In this document: piece after piece, positions 15,259 to 23,208 of the stretch
Position numbering within the stretch: the first letter of the stretch is position 1
How the letters are laid out: the number at the start of each line of letters is the position of its first letter
Source: CAYOHY01 sp964403885
GTDB taxonomy: Bacteria; Actinomycetota; Coriobacteriia; Anaerosomatales; PHET01
Assembly (NCBI GenBank): GCA_964403885.1
Contig: CAYOHY010000025.1
Span: 1-29,417 of the forward strand
Length of the DNA stretch: 29,417 bases
Reading direction: 5' to 3'
Made by a program: the position numbers and the translations under genes
Notes under the pieces: generated by a model
Database searches by the model: none
Seen by the model: the letters and a program-made list of their open reading frames with translations, nothing else
What the model was told of the DNA's origin: nothing

Positions 15259-16229
15259 GTCCTCTCCCCTCCCCGCGCGCGCCACAGCCCCGCGAGTCCG
15301 GCGGGGGCGAACAGCACGACCACGATGATCGCGAGGCCGTAGATGTCGGCCTGGTAGCTTTGGACGACCGCCGAGGTCTCACGCGTCAGCCCGGGTACCA
15401 GCGCATCGAGGTACTGGATGAGCGTCAGCGCTGCAGCGGCGACCAAGGGGCCCGCAAGCGAGCCGGAGCCGCCGATGACCGCCATCGCCAAGAACGTGAC
15501 CGACGCGGAGACGGTGAACACGCTGGGCGAGATGAAGCCGATGACGCTCGCGTACAGCGCACCCGAGAGTCCGGCAATCGCGGCACTCATGACGAACGCA
15601 CGCACCTTCACGCCTACGACGTCGACGCCGCAGGCCTGCGCACCCAGCTCGGAGCCGTGAAGCGCCCGCATCGCCCGACCGGGTCCGAGCGACGTGAGGT
15701 TCGACGCCAGCAGCGCAGCAACGCCTACCGTGCCCCACACCAGCCAGTACAACGCGGCAGGCTCGCGGAACTCGAAGCTGCCCACAGAGGGGAACGGGAT
15801 GCCCGTGAACCCGTTCACGCCGCCCGTGAGCGGCTCGGCCTCCACGAACGCGAGCGACATGAGCTCACCGAATCCCAGCGTAGCCATCGCGAGGTAGTGA
15901 CCTTTGAGCCGCAGGCTGGGCAGCGCGAGCACCAAGCCACCAAGCGCCGACACGAGCCCCGCGGCGACAAACCCCACGAGCCACGGCTGATCGAAGCGAG
16001 CCGTGAGGATCGCACAGGTGTAGGCCCCCAGCCCCACGAAGGCGGCGTGGCCGAGCGACACCTGCCCGGCGTATCCGAAGAGCAGGGCAAGGCCGACGAC
16101 CACGAGTGCGTTGAGCCCCACGTAGATGAAGACCTTCAGCAAGAAGCGGTCGGTCACCACCAACGGCGCGAGGCCTATGACCGCCGCCGCCAGAAGCGGC
16201 GCGATGAGTCCTCTCACACGGCCGCCCAT
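15255..16229 (-). CDS. livM: Branched-chain amino acid-type ABC transporter permease LivM
   Basis: This 324-residue membrane protein has about nine or ten hydrophobic segments. LLFGYAGQVSLGHAAFVGLGAY and the EAEPLTGGVNGFTGIP region are hallmarks of LivM. It forms the membrane channel with LivH. The ATG at 16229 overlaps the livH stop by one base (TGATG) and is preceded by GAGAAGG. Confidence 0.95.
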   Translation of the reverse strand: MGGRVRGLIAPLLAAAVIGLAPLVVTDRFLLKVFIYVGLNALVVVGLALLFGYAGQVSLGHAAFVGLGAYTCAILTARFDQPWLVGFVAAGLVSALGGLVLALPSLRLKGHYLAMATLGFGELMSLAFVEAEPLTGGVNGFTGIPFPSVGSFEFREPAALYWLVWGTVGVAALLASNLTSLGPGRAMRALHGSELGAQACGVDVVGVKVRAFVMSAAIAGLSGALYASVIGFISPSVFTVSASVTFLAMAVIGGSGSLAGPLVAAAALTLIQYLDALVPGLTRETSAVVQSYQADIYGLAIIVVVLFAPAGLAGLWRARGGERT

Positions 16230-17101
16230 CAGACCTTCTCCCGACGTCTGCCGCCGAGCAACCCCTGCGGCCGCAAGAACAGCACGCCCAAGAGCACCAC
16301 AAGGGCGACAGCGTCTTTGTAGAGCGGGTTGAGGTAACCGGCGGTGAGGCTCTCAAGCAGCCCCAAGATGATCCCGCCGCCAACAGCTGCGACCGGGTTA
16401 CCCAGCCCACCGAGAATGGCTGCAGCAAACCCCTTCACGCCGATGCCGGCACCCACGTCGAACGCTGTCTGCGTGAGCGGCGCGACCACGAGGCCTGCCA
16501 GCGCACCCAGCCCCGCCGCGAGGGCGAACGAGGCGGTGACCATGCCGCTCGCGTCGATGCCGACGAGACGCGCCGCGTCGCGGTGGAGCGCGGTGGCCCG
16601 CATCGCCTTGCCGTACGCCGTGCGTCGATAGAGGAACGCGAGCGCCAACACAGCGAGTCCGGTCATCCCCCAGATCCACACGGTCTGGCGCTCGATGGCC
16701 GCCCCGAACACGCGAATCGAGGCGCCCTTCGTGAACGGGCGCATGGGAATCTCATCAGGCCCGAACAGATGCAGCGCTATCTGACGAAGCACCACCGAGC
16801 CACCGATCGTCACCATGATGATCCGCAGCGGATCACCGGACCCAAGCGGTCGCACCGCAAGCATCTCGAACACGGCACCGATCGCGGCCGTTGCGAGCAT
16901 CGAGCCCACAACCGCAAGCGGGAGCGGCAACCCGACAGACACGAGCCATACGCCCATCATCCCGCCGAGCATGTAGAACTCACCCTGCGCGAAGTTGATC
17001 GCGCCGGTGCTCGCGTAGACGATCGTGAACCCCAAAGCGATGAGCGCATAGATCGCCCCGCTCTTGAGACCCGCGATCACGAATTGAAGGAGCTCTTCCA
17101 C
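16229..17101 (-). CDS. livH: Branched-chain amino acid-type ABC transporter permease LivH
   Basis: This 290-residue membrane protein has about eight segments. GLKSGAIYALIALGFTIVYASTGAINFAQGEFYMLG and the GIDVKGFAAAILGG-like region (GIGVKGFAAAILGGLG) are typical of LivH. The GTG at 17101 has only a weak ribosome site. It is separated from the binding-protein gene by about 130 bases holding a strong hairpin, so its expression may be set below that of livJ. Confidence 0.94.
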   Translation of the reverse strand: MEELLQFVIAGLKSGAIYALIALGFTIVYASTGAINFAQGEFYMLGGMMGVWLVSVGLPLPLAVVGSMLATAAIGAVFEMLAVRPLGSGDPLRIIMVTIGGSVVLRQIALHLFGPDEIPMRPFTKGASIRVFGAAIERQTVWIWGMTGLAVLALAFLYRRTAYGKAMRATALHRDAARLVGIDASGMVTASFALAAGLGALAGLVVAPLTQTAFDVGAGIGVKGFAAAILGGLGNPVAAVGGGIILGLLESLTAGYLNPLYKDAVALVVLLGVLFLRPQGLLGGRRREKV

Positions 17102-17188
17102 CAGTCGGCCGCCTCATCCTCACCACGAAGAGATTCTCAGCACCTCACGCGCACGCCTGCTTCGCACGCGCATGCGGACACCGCGCTA

Positions 17189-17215
17189 CCACCCCGGGGC
17201 ACCGCCCCGGGGTGG
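17189..17215 (-). terminator. 12-base-pair hairpin between livJ and livH
   Basis: CCACCCCGGGGC (17189-17200) and GCCCCGGGGTGG (17204-17215) pair perfectly with a three-base loop, 14 bases past the livJ stop. No T-run follows on the minus strand. Such structures often stabilise the upstream binding-protein transcript and reduce read-through to the permease genes. Confidence 0.6.
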
Positions 17216-17228
17216 CGCTGGTCCGTTT

Positions 17229-18434
17229 CTACTTGACCACGACCCACTTGCCGTCTTTGACCTCGTAGAGGTTGAGATCGGAGCTGGTCAGGCCGTTGTG
17301 ATCGGTTGCTGAAAGGTGGAAGGTGCCGCCGATGCCCACGAAGCCGTCAGTGGCTTCGATCTCCTTGGCAAGAGCCTCACCGGTGATGTCGCCCTTGATG
17401 CGTCCGGCCGCCTCGGTCACGAGGTAGAGCGCGTCGTACGCGTGCCCAGCAAAGGTGCTGGGTGCCGCACCGAACTGATCGGTGTAGCGCTTCACGAAGT
17501 CGGTCGACACCTTGTATGCCTCGGTGTCAGTGCCCAGGCTCTCCGGTACGAGGATCTTGCCGGCTGCGAACCGGAAGCCCTCGGCCGCGTCGCCGGCGCC
17601 CTCGATGAACTCGACACGCGCGTTGCCGTGACTGCCGTACAGGGGAAGCTCGATGCCCAGGTCCTTGGCGTTCTTGACCACGGTCGAGGCTTCCTTGCCT
17701 GCGCTCCACATGACGATCGCCTGAGCCGGTGAGCCCTTGATCTTGGTGAGCTGCGCCGTCATGTCGGTGTCGCCGGGGTTGAAGGTCTGGTCGCTCACGA
17801 TCTCGATTCCGGACTTCTTGGCCTCTTCAGCGAAGACGGCGCGGCCGTCCTTGCCAAAGCCGCCGGAGTCGGAGATGAAGCCGACCTTGGTGATGCCCGC
17901 CGACTTGAGCGCCTCGATGGTGAACGGAACCACCATCGTGTTCGACCACGCGGTCGAGAACACCAGTTTGTCCACGGGGTTGGTGATGACGGTGCCGCCG
18001 GCCATTGAGACCTGCGGGATTCCAGCGCGGGTGATGTCACCGCGCACGGCCATCGTCTGGCCGGTACCGGTGCCGCCGATGATGGCGACGACCTCGTCTT
18101 GCTCGATCAGCTTGCTGGCCGCGGCGACCGCCTTGGCCTCATCGGTGGCGTCGTCCTCGATGATGACCTCGACAGGACGACCGTTGATGCCACCGGCATC
18201 GTTGATACGCTTCACTTCCATCTCGATCACGTTCTTCTCGGGCTCGCCCAGTCCGGCGTAGGTACCCGTCAGAGACACGATCGCGCCGATCTTGATCGGC
18301 TCCTTGCTCGCACCGTCAGTGCCGGTGGCGGCTGAAGGCTTTGAGGCCGAGCAGCCAACCAACGCAACAGCCAGTGCTGCTGCCAACGCTGCCTCAAGCA
18401 CAGCGAAAGACAGCTTCAACGTACGTCCGCGCAT
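17229..18434 (-). CDS. livJ: Branched-chain amino acid-type ABC transporter substrate-binding lipoprotein
   Basis: This 401-residue protein has a lipoprotein signal with the lipobox LVGC, placing the lipidated Cys at 28. The mature part is a type 1 periplasmic-binding fold: EPIKIGAIVSLTGTYAGLGEPEKN, the GGINGRPVEVIIEDDATD segment, and GPTGxG-like AIIGGTGTGQTMA. It delivers substrate to LivHMGF. The true ligand is not readable from sequence. The ATG at 18434 puts the signal peptide at the N-terminus; GGGAGGGG lies upstream. It follows the ACT gene by 46 bases. Confidence 0.94.
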   Translation of the reverse strand: MRGRTLKLSFAVLEAALAAALAVALVGCSASKPSAATGTDGASKEPIKIGAIVSLTGTYAGLGEPEKNVIEMEVKRINDAGGINGRPVEVIIEDDATDEAKAVAAASKLIEQDEVVAIIGGTGTGQTMAVRGDITRAGIPQVSMAGGTVITNPVDKLVFSTAWSNTMVVPFTIEALKSAGITKVGFISDSGGFGKDGRAVFAEEAKKSGIEIVSDQTFNPGDTDMTAQLTKIKGSPAQAIVMWSAGKEASTVVKNAKDLGIELPLYGSHGNARVEFIEGAGDAAEGFRFAAGKILVPESLGTDTEAYKVSTDFVKRYTDQFGAAPSTFAGHAYDALYLVTEAAGRIKGDITGEALAKEIEATDGFVGIGGTFHLSATDHNGLTSSDLNLYEVKDGKWVVVK

Positions 18435-18480
18435 GTCCTTACCCCTCCCGATCGATGTGTGTCGCGCGCTCCCGACAGCG

Positions 18481-18897
18481 CTAGATGCGTGCGATCTCCT
18501 CCTGCGAAACAAGCACGACCGGGCGACCCTGGAGCAGGCCGGTTGCACGGTCGATGTCGGCGACGTTGATGACCACGTAGGTCGAGATGAGGCTGTAGAC
18601 GTACTCGATGTTCACGCCCGCCTCCGAGACGATCTTCAAAACGCTCGCCAGACCACCCGGATGGTCAGGGAGGTTGAGACACAAGACCTCGGAGACCTTC
18701 ACGGTGAAGCCGGCATCTTGCAAGGCGCTACGCCCGGCGTCGGGGTCATCGACGATGAGGCGCACGATCCCATAGTCCGCGGTATCAGACACCGAGAACC
18801 CGCGGATGTTCACGCCCGCGGCACCCAGGGTCTCGGTCACCTCGCTCACGCGACCGGCCTTGTTCTCGATGAAGACGCTCAGCTGCTTGACGTTCAC
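18481..18897 (-). CDS. Tandem ACT-domain protein
   Basis: This 138-residue protein is made of two ACT domains (about residues 3-68 and 70-135; QLSVFIENKAGRVSEV and NLPDHPGGLASVLKI start them). ACT domains bind amino acids and pass the signal to a partner enzyme or act alone as sensors. Stand-alone tandem ACT proteins often sit beside iorAB and paaK. The GTG at 18897 overlaps the iorB stop (GTGA) with GGGGGAG eight bases upstream. The likely job is feedback sensing of the amino acid handled by the cluster, which is inference. Confidence 0.9.
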   Translation of the reverse strand: MNVKQLSVFIENKAGRVSEVTETLGAAGVNIRGFSVSDTADYGIVRLIVDDPDAGRSALQDAGFTVKVSEVLCLNLPDHPGGLASVLKIVSEAGVNIEYVYSLISTYVVINVADIDRATGLLQGRPVVLVSQEEIARI

Positions 18898-19484
18898 AGG
18901 TCGCACTCCCCCTTCTGGCATGCGGTGCGTCCGAGTTCGAACGCCCTCAAGTTGGCTTCGATGGTCTTTGGCGGGACGCGATGCTCGATCACGCTGTGCC
19001 AGGTCTGTGCCGAGAACGGCAGTCCAAACGACAGCGCGCCCATGAGCACCACGTTGGCCGACTTCGGGCTTCCGGCCTGACAGGCGAGAACGTCCGCCTC
19101 GATGAAGATCGCACCCTCCTCTTCGAGCATGGCGAGCATGCCGTGAGGAACAGGCAGGTCACCGGTGAGAACCGGCAGCGGCATGATGGCCCGAGGGTTC
19201 ACGAGCAGCCGGCCCTCCGGGCGCACGTAGTGCACGCGGCGCATCGCCTCGATGGTCTCGAAGGCGACGAGGTGGTCGACCATCCCCGGGTCGGTGACCG
19301 GCGAGTGGACCTCATCGCCGAACTTCACCACGGTGTCCACACTGCCGCCCCTCTGGGCCATGCCGTGAACCTCGGACAGCTTGACGGCCATCCCCTCGGC
19401 GGTGGCGACCTTGGCCAAGAGGTCGGCCGCCAGGATCGTGCCCTGTCCGCCCACACCGCACAGCATCACAGTCGTCGTCGGCAT
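18894..19484 (-). CDS. iorB: Indolepyruvate:ferredoxin oxidoreductase, beta subunit
   Basis: This 196-residue subunit belongs to the gamma-type domain of 2-oxoacid:ferredoxin oxidoreductases: VMLCGVGGQGTILAADLLA at the start and VKLSEVHGMAQRGGSVDTVV are diagnostic for IorB. With IorA it interconverts aryl-pyruvates and aryl-acetyl-CoA plus CO2, coupled to ferredoxin. The ATG at 19484 is preferred because GGGAGG lies eight bases upstream; a GTG at 19490 overlaps the iorA stop. Confidence 0.95.
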   Translation of the reverse strand: MPTTTVMLCGVGGQGTILAADLLAKVATAEGMAVKLSEVHGMAQRGGSVDTVVKFGDEVHSPVTDPGMVDHLVAFETIEAMRRVHYVRPEGRLLVNPRAIMPLPVLTGDLPVPHGMLAMLEEEGAIFIEADVLACQAGSPKSANVVLMGALSFGLPFSAQTWHSVIEHRVPPKTIEANLRAFELGRTACQKGECDL

Positions 19485-19486
19485 GA

Positions 19487-21244
19487 TCACGGCCTCCCAA
19501 GGTCGCACGCGGGACCCGTGTGCACGATCGCATCGTAGCGGCACACCTGGACGCACTGGCCGCATCCCACGCAGATGTCGGTGTCGATGTAGGCACGGCT
19601 CGTGTGCTCGTCACGCCCGATCGCCGGACACCCCAGCCGGATACATGCGCCACACTTGCTGCACGCTTCATCGTCCACCGCGAACGGCGTGGCCTTCTCC
19701 CGAACGAGCAGCGCACACGGAGCGCGGAAGATGATGACCGAGAGCTCATCGGCGGCCGTCTCTTCAGCGAGAGCGTTGACGGTCGCGTCGATGTCGTGCG
19801 GATCGACCACACGCACGCGATTCACACCGAGTGCGCGCACCAGACCCGGAAGGTCGAGCTCGTGTGACGGGCGGTCCTGAAGCGCGATGCCGTTGACCGG
19901 GTTGCCTTGATGCCCGGTCATCGCCGTGATGCGGTTGTCGAGGATCGCGATGGTGCCGGTACCGCCGTTGTAGACGGTGTTCATGAGCCCGCTCACGCCG
20001 GAGTGCGCGAAGGTCGAGTCACCGATGACGCCGACGACAGGACGTCCGTCGAGCCCACCGGCGATGTCCACACCGTGCGCCATGCCCACCGAGGCTCCCA
20101 TGCAGACGCACGAGTCCATCGCCGCAAGCGGCCGCAGCGCGCCGAGCGTGTAGCACCCGATGTCGCCGGTCACCACCGCCTTGATCTTGCGCAGCGCGTG
20201 AAACACGGGGCGGTGAGGGCATCCGGGGCACATGAGCGGGGGACGCGGCGGCAACGACTCCTCGGCCTCGCGCATCGGGGGGCGCTCCAGCCCGAACGCC
20301 TCACGGATGAGGCCGGGCGAGAGCTCGCCGGTACGCGGCACGGCCAACGGCGTCACATCGACACCCATGGCGTGCAGGGAGCGCTCGAGGTAGGCGTCGG
20401 CCTCTTCGATCACATACAGCCGCTCCACTGACTCGGCGAAGCGCGCGATGAGGTCAGGCGACAACGGATACGTCATGCCCAGCTTCAGAATCGACGCGTC
20501 CGGCATCGCCTCGCGAACGTGCTCGTAGGTCACCCCCGAACACACGATACCTACCGCAGGATCTCGCGTCTCGATGCGGTTGAGCTGCGTGTCACGGGCG
20601 AACTCGGTGAGTGCCGCCATGCGCTTCTCGAGGTCGACTCGGCGCGCCTTGGCCATGGCGGGCATCATCACCCACTTCGCCGGATCGGCCTTGTATGCAG
20701 CCGGTGCCGAGACCTGCTCCCGCTCGCCAAGCTCGACCACCGACTTGGCGTGCGAGACCCTGACCGTGGAGCGCACGAGAACCGGAACATCGAAGCGCTC
20801 TGAGAGTTCGAAGGCCATGCGGGTCATGTCGCGCGCCTCGGATGAATCCGAAGGGTCGAGCATGGGAACGCGCGCGAACGCGGCGTAGTTGTGTGAGTCC
20901 TGCTCGTTTTGGGACGAATGCATGCCGGGGTCGTCGGCGACAAGGATCACGAGTCCACCGCGAACACCGGTGTAGGCAAGGGTGAACAGCGGGTCGGCGG
21001 CGACGTTGAGGCCCACGTGCTTCATGGTGCACAACACCCGCTTGCCCGCGAACGAGACCCCGGCCGCGACCTCGAGGGCGACCTTCTCGTTGGGCGCCCA
21101 CTCAGCGTAGACGCCGCTCAGCTTGGCGAATCTCTCGAGGGTCTCAGTGGACGGCGTGCCGGGGTAGCCCACGCCCACAGCGGCGCCTGCCTCCCATGCG
21201 CCTTGCGCGATCGCCTCGTTGCCCGAAAGCAGTATCCGGTCCAC
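19487..21244 (-). CDS. iorA: Indolepyruvate:ferredoxin oxidoreductase, alpha subunit
   Basis: This 585-residue subunit binds thiamine diphosphate and two [4Fe-4S] clusters. The N-terminal region has GVGYPGTPSTETLE and EWAPNEKVALEVA; the thiamine region reads GDIGCYTLGALRPL and later GDSTFAHSG. Cluster ligands are Cys528, 531, 534 and 539, and Cys558, 561, 564 and 568. Length is normal. I prefer the second GTG (21244), because GAGGGG abuts the first one (21250) but is properly spaced for the second. It heads the ior-ACT-liv-paaK cluster. IorA acts on indolepyruvate and other arylpyruvates. Confidence 0.96.
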   Translation of the reverse strand: MDRILLSGNEAIAQGAWEAGAAVGVGYPGTPSTETLERFAKLSGVYAEWAPNEKVALEVAAGVSFAGKRVLCTMKHVGLNVAADPLFTLAYTGVRGGLVILVADDPGMHSSQNEQDSHNYAAFARVPMLDPSDSSEARDMTRMAFELSERFDVPVLVRSTVRVSHAKSVVELGEREQVSAPAAYKADPAKWVMMPAMAKARRVDLEKRMAALTEFARDTQLNRIETRDPAVGIVCSGVTYEHVREAMPDASILKLGMTYPLSPDLIARFAESVERLYVIEEADAYLERSLHAMGVDVTPLAVPRTGELSPGLIREAFGLERPPMREAEESLPPRPPLMCPGCPHRPVFHALRKIKAVVTGDIGCYTLGALRPLAAMDSCVCMGASVGMAHGVDIAGGLDGRPVVGVIGDSTFAHSGVSGLMNTVYNGGTGTIAILDNRITAMTGHQGNPVNGIALQDRPSHELDLPGLVRALGVNRVRVVDPHDIDATVNALAEETAADELSVIIFRAPCALLVREKATPFAVDDEACSKCGACIRLGCPAIGRDEHTSRAYIDTDICVGCGQCVQVCRYDAIVHTGPACDLGRP

Positions 21245-21277
21245 GTTCACCCCTCGGAATCGACGTGGATGTATAGA

Positions 21278-21292
21278 AGGCGCAGTGCGCCT
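21278..21292. promoter_or_regulatory. 15-base palindrome upstream of iorA (candidate operator)
   Basis: AGGCGCAGTGCGCCT is a perfect palindrome with seven-base arms around one central base, about 35 bases before the iorA start. A possible -10 (TATCAT on the minus strand, 21310-21305) lies just upstream, which would place the palindrome at about +6 to +20. It could be a repressor site; the regulator is unknown. Confidence 0.45.
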
Positions 21293-21371
21293 GAAGTTTC
21301 GCGCATGATATCACAGCGTCTGCGCCCGGAAGCACGCCATACGGCGGCACTGAGGTGCGAGGGGCCACGCG

Positions 21372-22490
21372 TCAGGGGCGACAGGCACCCACGTAATCGG
21401 CCCGACTCTGGATGCGTTCCATGAGCGATGCGACACGCACGACATCGCCCGTCTGAGGGGCATGGATCATCTGACCGTCCCCGATGTACATCCCGACGTG
21501 ATGGATCTGCGAGGGGTCGCCTCCCCTGCCGAAGAAGACGAGATCACCGGGTTGCAGCAGGTCGAGGCGGTCCGGCGGTATGTAGCCGCCGATACGGTAC
21601 TGCATGCGACTCGTCCGAGGGATGCTGATCCCTATCGACGCATATGAGTACTGGACGAGGCCGGAGCAGTCGAAGCCCGACGGCGTGGTCCCGCCCCACA
21701 CGTACGGTACCCCCAGATACCTGCGCGCCTGAGTCACGGCTTCAGGATGGGGGCTGCCCAAGGCGGCCGGATCGAACGTGCGGCCGCCCCGCAGTGCGCG
21801 GACGTTGGTCAGGGCCGCAGCCTTTGCCGCAGCCGCTCTCTGCGCGGCGAGGCGTGCCTGACGCTCGCGCTCCTCGGCGATCAGATGCTTGAGACGAGAG
21901 CTCACTGAGGCGAGATAGGCCTTTTGTGCGGCCAAAGAGCGCTCCACGGCGTCGCGTGAATCGGCGGCGCGCTGCCGCAAGACGACCTGCTCCTCGCGAC
22001 GGGCCTCAAGGCTCTCTTTGGCGACCTCGATGCGGTCTCGCGAGTCACGCACGGACGCGACGAGCGCAGCGTCGCTTCGGCCCACGCGGTTCATGAGGTC
22101 GAGCCGCGTGACCAGGTCCTGGAAGTCGGTCACACCCACGAACAGCGAGACCACGTCGACGGGGCCGTTGCGGTAGACCGATACCGCACGCCGCGACAAG
22201 CGGGCCCGGGAGTCCTCGAGGTCGCGTGTGGCGGCATCGAGGTCACGTTCGGCGTCGGCGATCAGGGCGCGCGTCTGTGTGAGCTGAGCTTCGACCTCGA
22301 GGTAGTCCTCGGTCCGCATCTCCAGGTCGTCGGCAAGGCCGTCGAGCTTGACCTGCGCAGCACGGGCTTCCTTGCGCGCGGCCTCGATCTGCGACGCAGG
22401 AGAAGCCACTGCGACCTGCGGCACGAGCAGTGAGATGAGCAGCAGCAGCGAGGACGCCCTCATGAGCGTGCGGCGATCGAATGAGCGCAT
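21372..22490 (-). CDS. Secreted NlpC/P60 peptidoglycan endopeptidase with coiled coil
   Basis: This 372-residue protein has a signal peptide (about 1-30), a long coiled-coil region (about 31-230) and a C-terminal NlpC/P60 domain (about 255-372). Catalytic residues are Cys275 (FDCSGL) and His331 (HHVGMYIG), with a further His in MIHAP. It cleaves D-Glu to diaminoacid links in cell-wall peptides. The coiled coil resembles that of RipA/PcsB-type division hydrolases that are switched on by FtsEX, though no partner genes are here. AGGAGGT lies four bases before the ATG. Confidence 0.92.
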   Translation of the reverse strand: MRSFDRRTLMRASSLLLLISLLVPQVAVASPASQIEAARKEARAAQVKLDGLADDLEMRTEDYLEVEAQLTQTRALIADAERDLDAATRDLEDSRARLSRRAVSVYRNGPVDVVSLFVGVTDFQDLVTRLDLMNRVGRSDAALVASVRDSRDRIEVAKESLEARREEQVVLRQRAADSRDAVERSLAAQKAYLASVSSRLKHLIAEERERQARLAAQRAAAAKAAALTNVRALRGGRTFDPAALGSPHPEAVTQARRYLGVPYVWGGTTPSGFDCSGLVQYSYASIGISIPRTSRMQYRIGGYIPPDRLDLLQPGDLVFFGRGGDPSQIHHVGMYIGDGQMIHAPQTGDVVRVASLMERIQSRADYVGACRP

Positions 22491-22525
22491 CGCACCTCCT
22501 GCTGCGACCGGCTGCTACGACGACG

Positions 22526-22547
22526 GGGTCGCGTGAAGGTGCGACCC
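22526..22547 (-). promoter_or_regulatory. Leader hairpin of the NlpC/P60 gene
   Basis: GGGTCGC (22526-22532) and GCGACCC (22541-22547) form a seven-base stem with an eight-base loop in the region between apt and the NlpC/P60 start. It is not a recognisable c-di-AMP riboswitch. Its role is unknown. Confidence 0.3.
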
Positions 22548-22570
22548 GTGTGCTACAGCAGTAATGATAC

Positions 22571-22610
22571 CACCGGCCACGGCGGCTCGAAGCATCCGCC
22601 GTGGCCGGTG
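22571..22610 (-). terminator. 15-base-pair hairpin after apt
   Basis: CACCGGCCACGGCGG (22571-22585) and CCGCCGTGGCCGGTG (22596-22610) pair perfectly with a ten-base loop, eight bases past the apt stop. On the minus strand it is followed by GTATCATTACTG, a weak T-bearing tail. It is likely a terminator for the upstream operon. Confidence 0.72.
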
Positions 22611-22617
22611 ATCGGGA

Positions 22618-23136
22618 CTAATCGACGTGGATCAGCGAGGTGATCGGGGCGTCGGCCGGCAGCTTGGAGCGACCGGACAGGAAGTCGAGCTCGATGAGGA
22701 ACGCGAAGCCGGCGACGGTCGCGCCCGTCTCGGCGACGAGAGCGGCCTTGGCCGCGGCGGTGCCGCCGGTGGCGAGCACGTCGTCGACGATGAGCACCAC
22801 GTCTCCCGGACCGAAGGCGTCCGAGTGCACCTCGAGCGAGTCGGTGCCGTACTCGAGGTCGTACGTCACCGAGGTGGTCTCATAAGGCAGCTTGCCGGGC
22901 TTGCGGGCGGGCACGAAGCCGGCGCCCAGGCGGTACGCGAGCGCCCCGCCGAAGATGAAGCCGCGGGCCTCGGCGCCCATGACCTTGGTCACTCCGGTAT
23001 CGATGTACTCGGAGGCCAGGGTGTCGATCGCCTCACGAAAACCCTCGGGGCTCGCCAGCAGCGGCGTGATGTCTTTGAAGACGATGCCCTCTTTGGGCCA
23101 GTCGTTGATGTCGCGGATGTAGGTGGACAGATCCAC
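22618..23136 (-). CDS. apt: Adenine phosphoribosyltransferase
   Basis: This 172-residue purine-salvage enzyme makes AMP from adenine and PRPP. The PRPP-binding loop VLIVDDVLATGGTA is at about 114-127, and PKEGIVFKDITPLL near the N-terminus and PGKLPY near 80-85 are typical of Apt. The GTG at 23136 is preferred because GAGGAGG sits five bases upstream; the frame extends to 23190 without family similarity. It is in the same direction as hpt and the K+ channel gene, giving two purine-salvage genes close together. Confidence 0.95.
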   Translation of the reverse strand: MDLSTYIRDINDWPKEGIVFKDITPLLASPEGFREAIDTLASEYIDTGVTKVMGAEARGFIFGGALAYRLGAGFVPARKPGKLPYETTSVTYDLEYGTDSLEVHSDAFGPGDVVLIVDDVLATGGTAAAKAALVAETGATVAGFAFLIELDFLSGRSKLPADAPITSLIHVD

Positions 23137-23208
23137 AGATCCTCCTCGGTACGGTGCGGGACCGACATAGCGTAGCGCGTCGGCGCCCAAGGATACAGAC
23201 GATTATGG

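Noticed and set aside
22491..22617. c-di-AMP (ydaO) riboswitch ahead of the NlpC/P60 gene, a common place for it in actinobacteria.
   Set aside because: The space is too short once the apt terminator is removed, and none of the conserved core sequences are seen.
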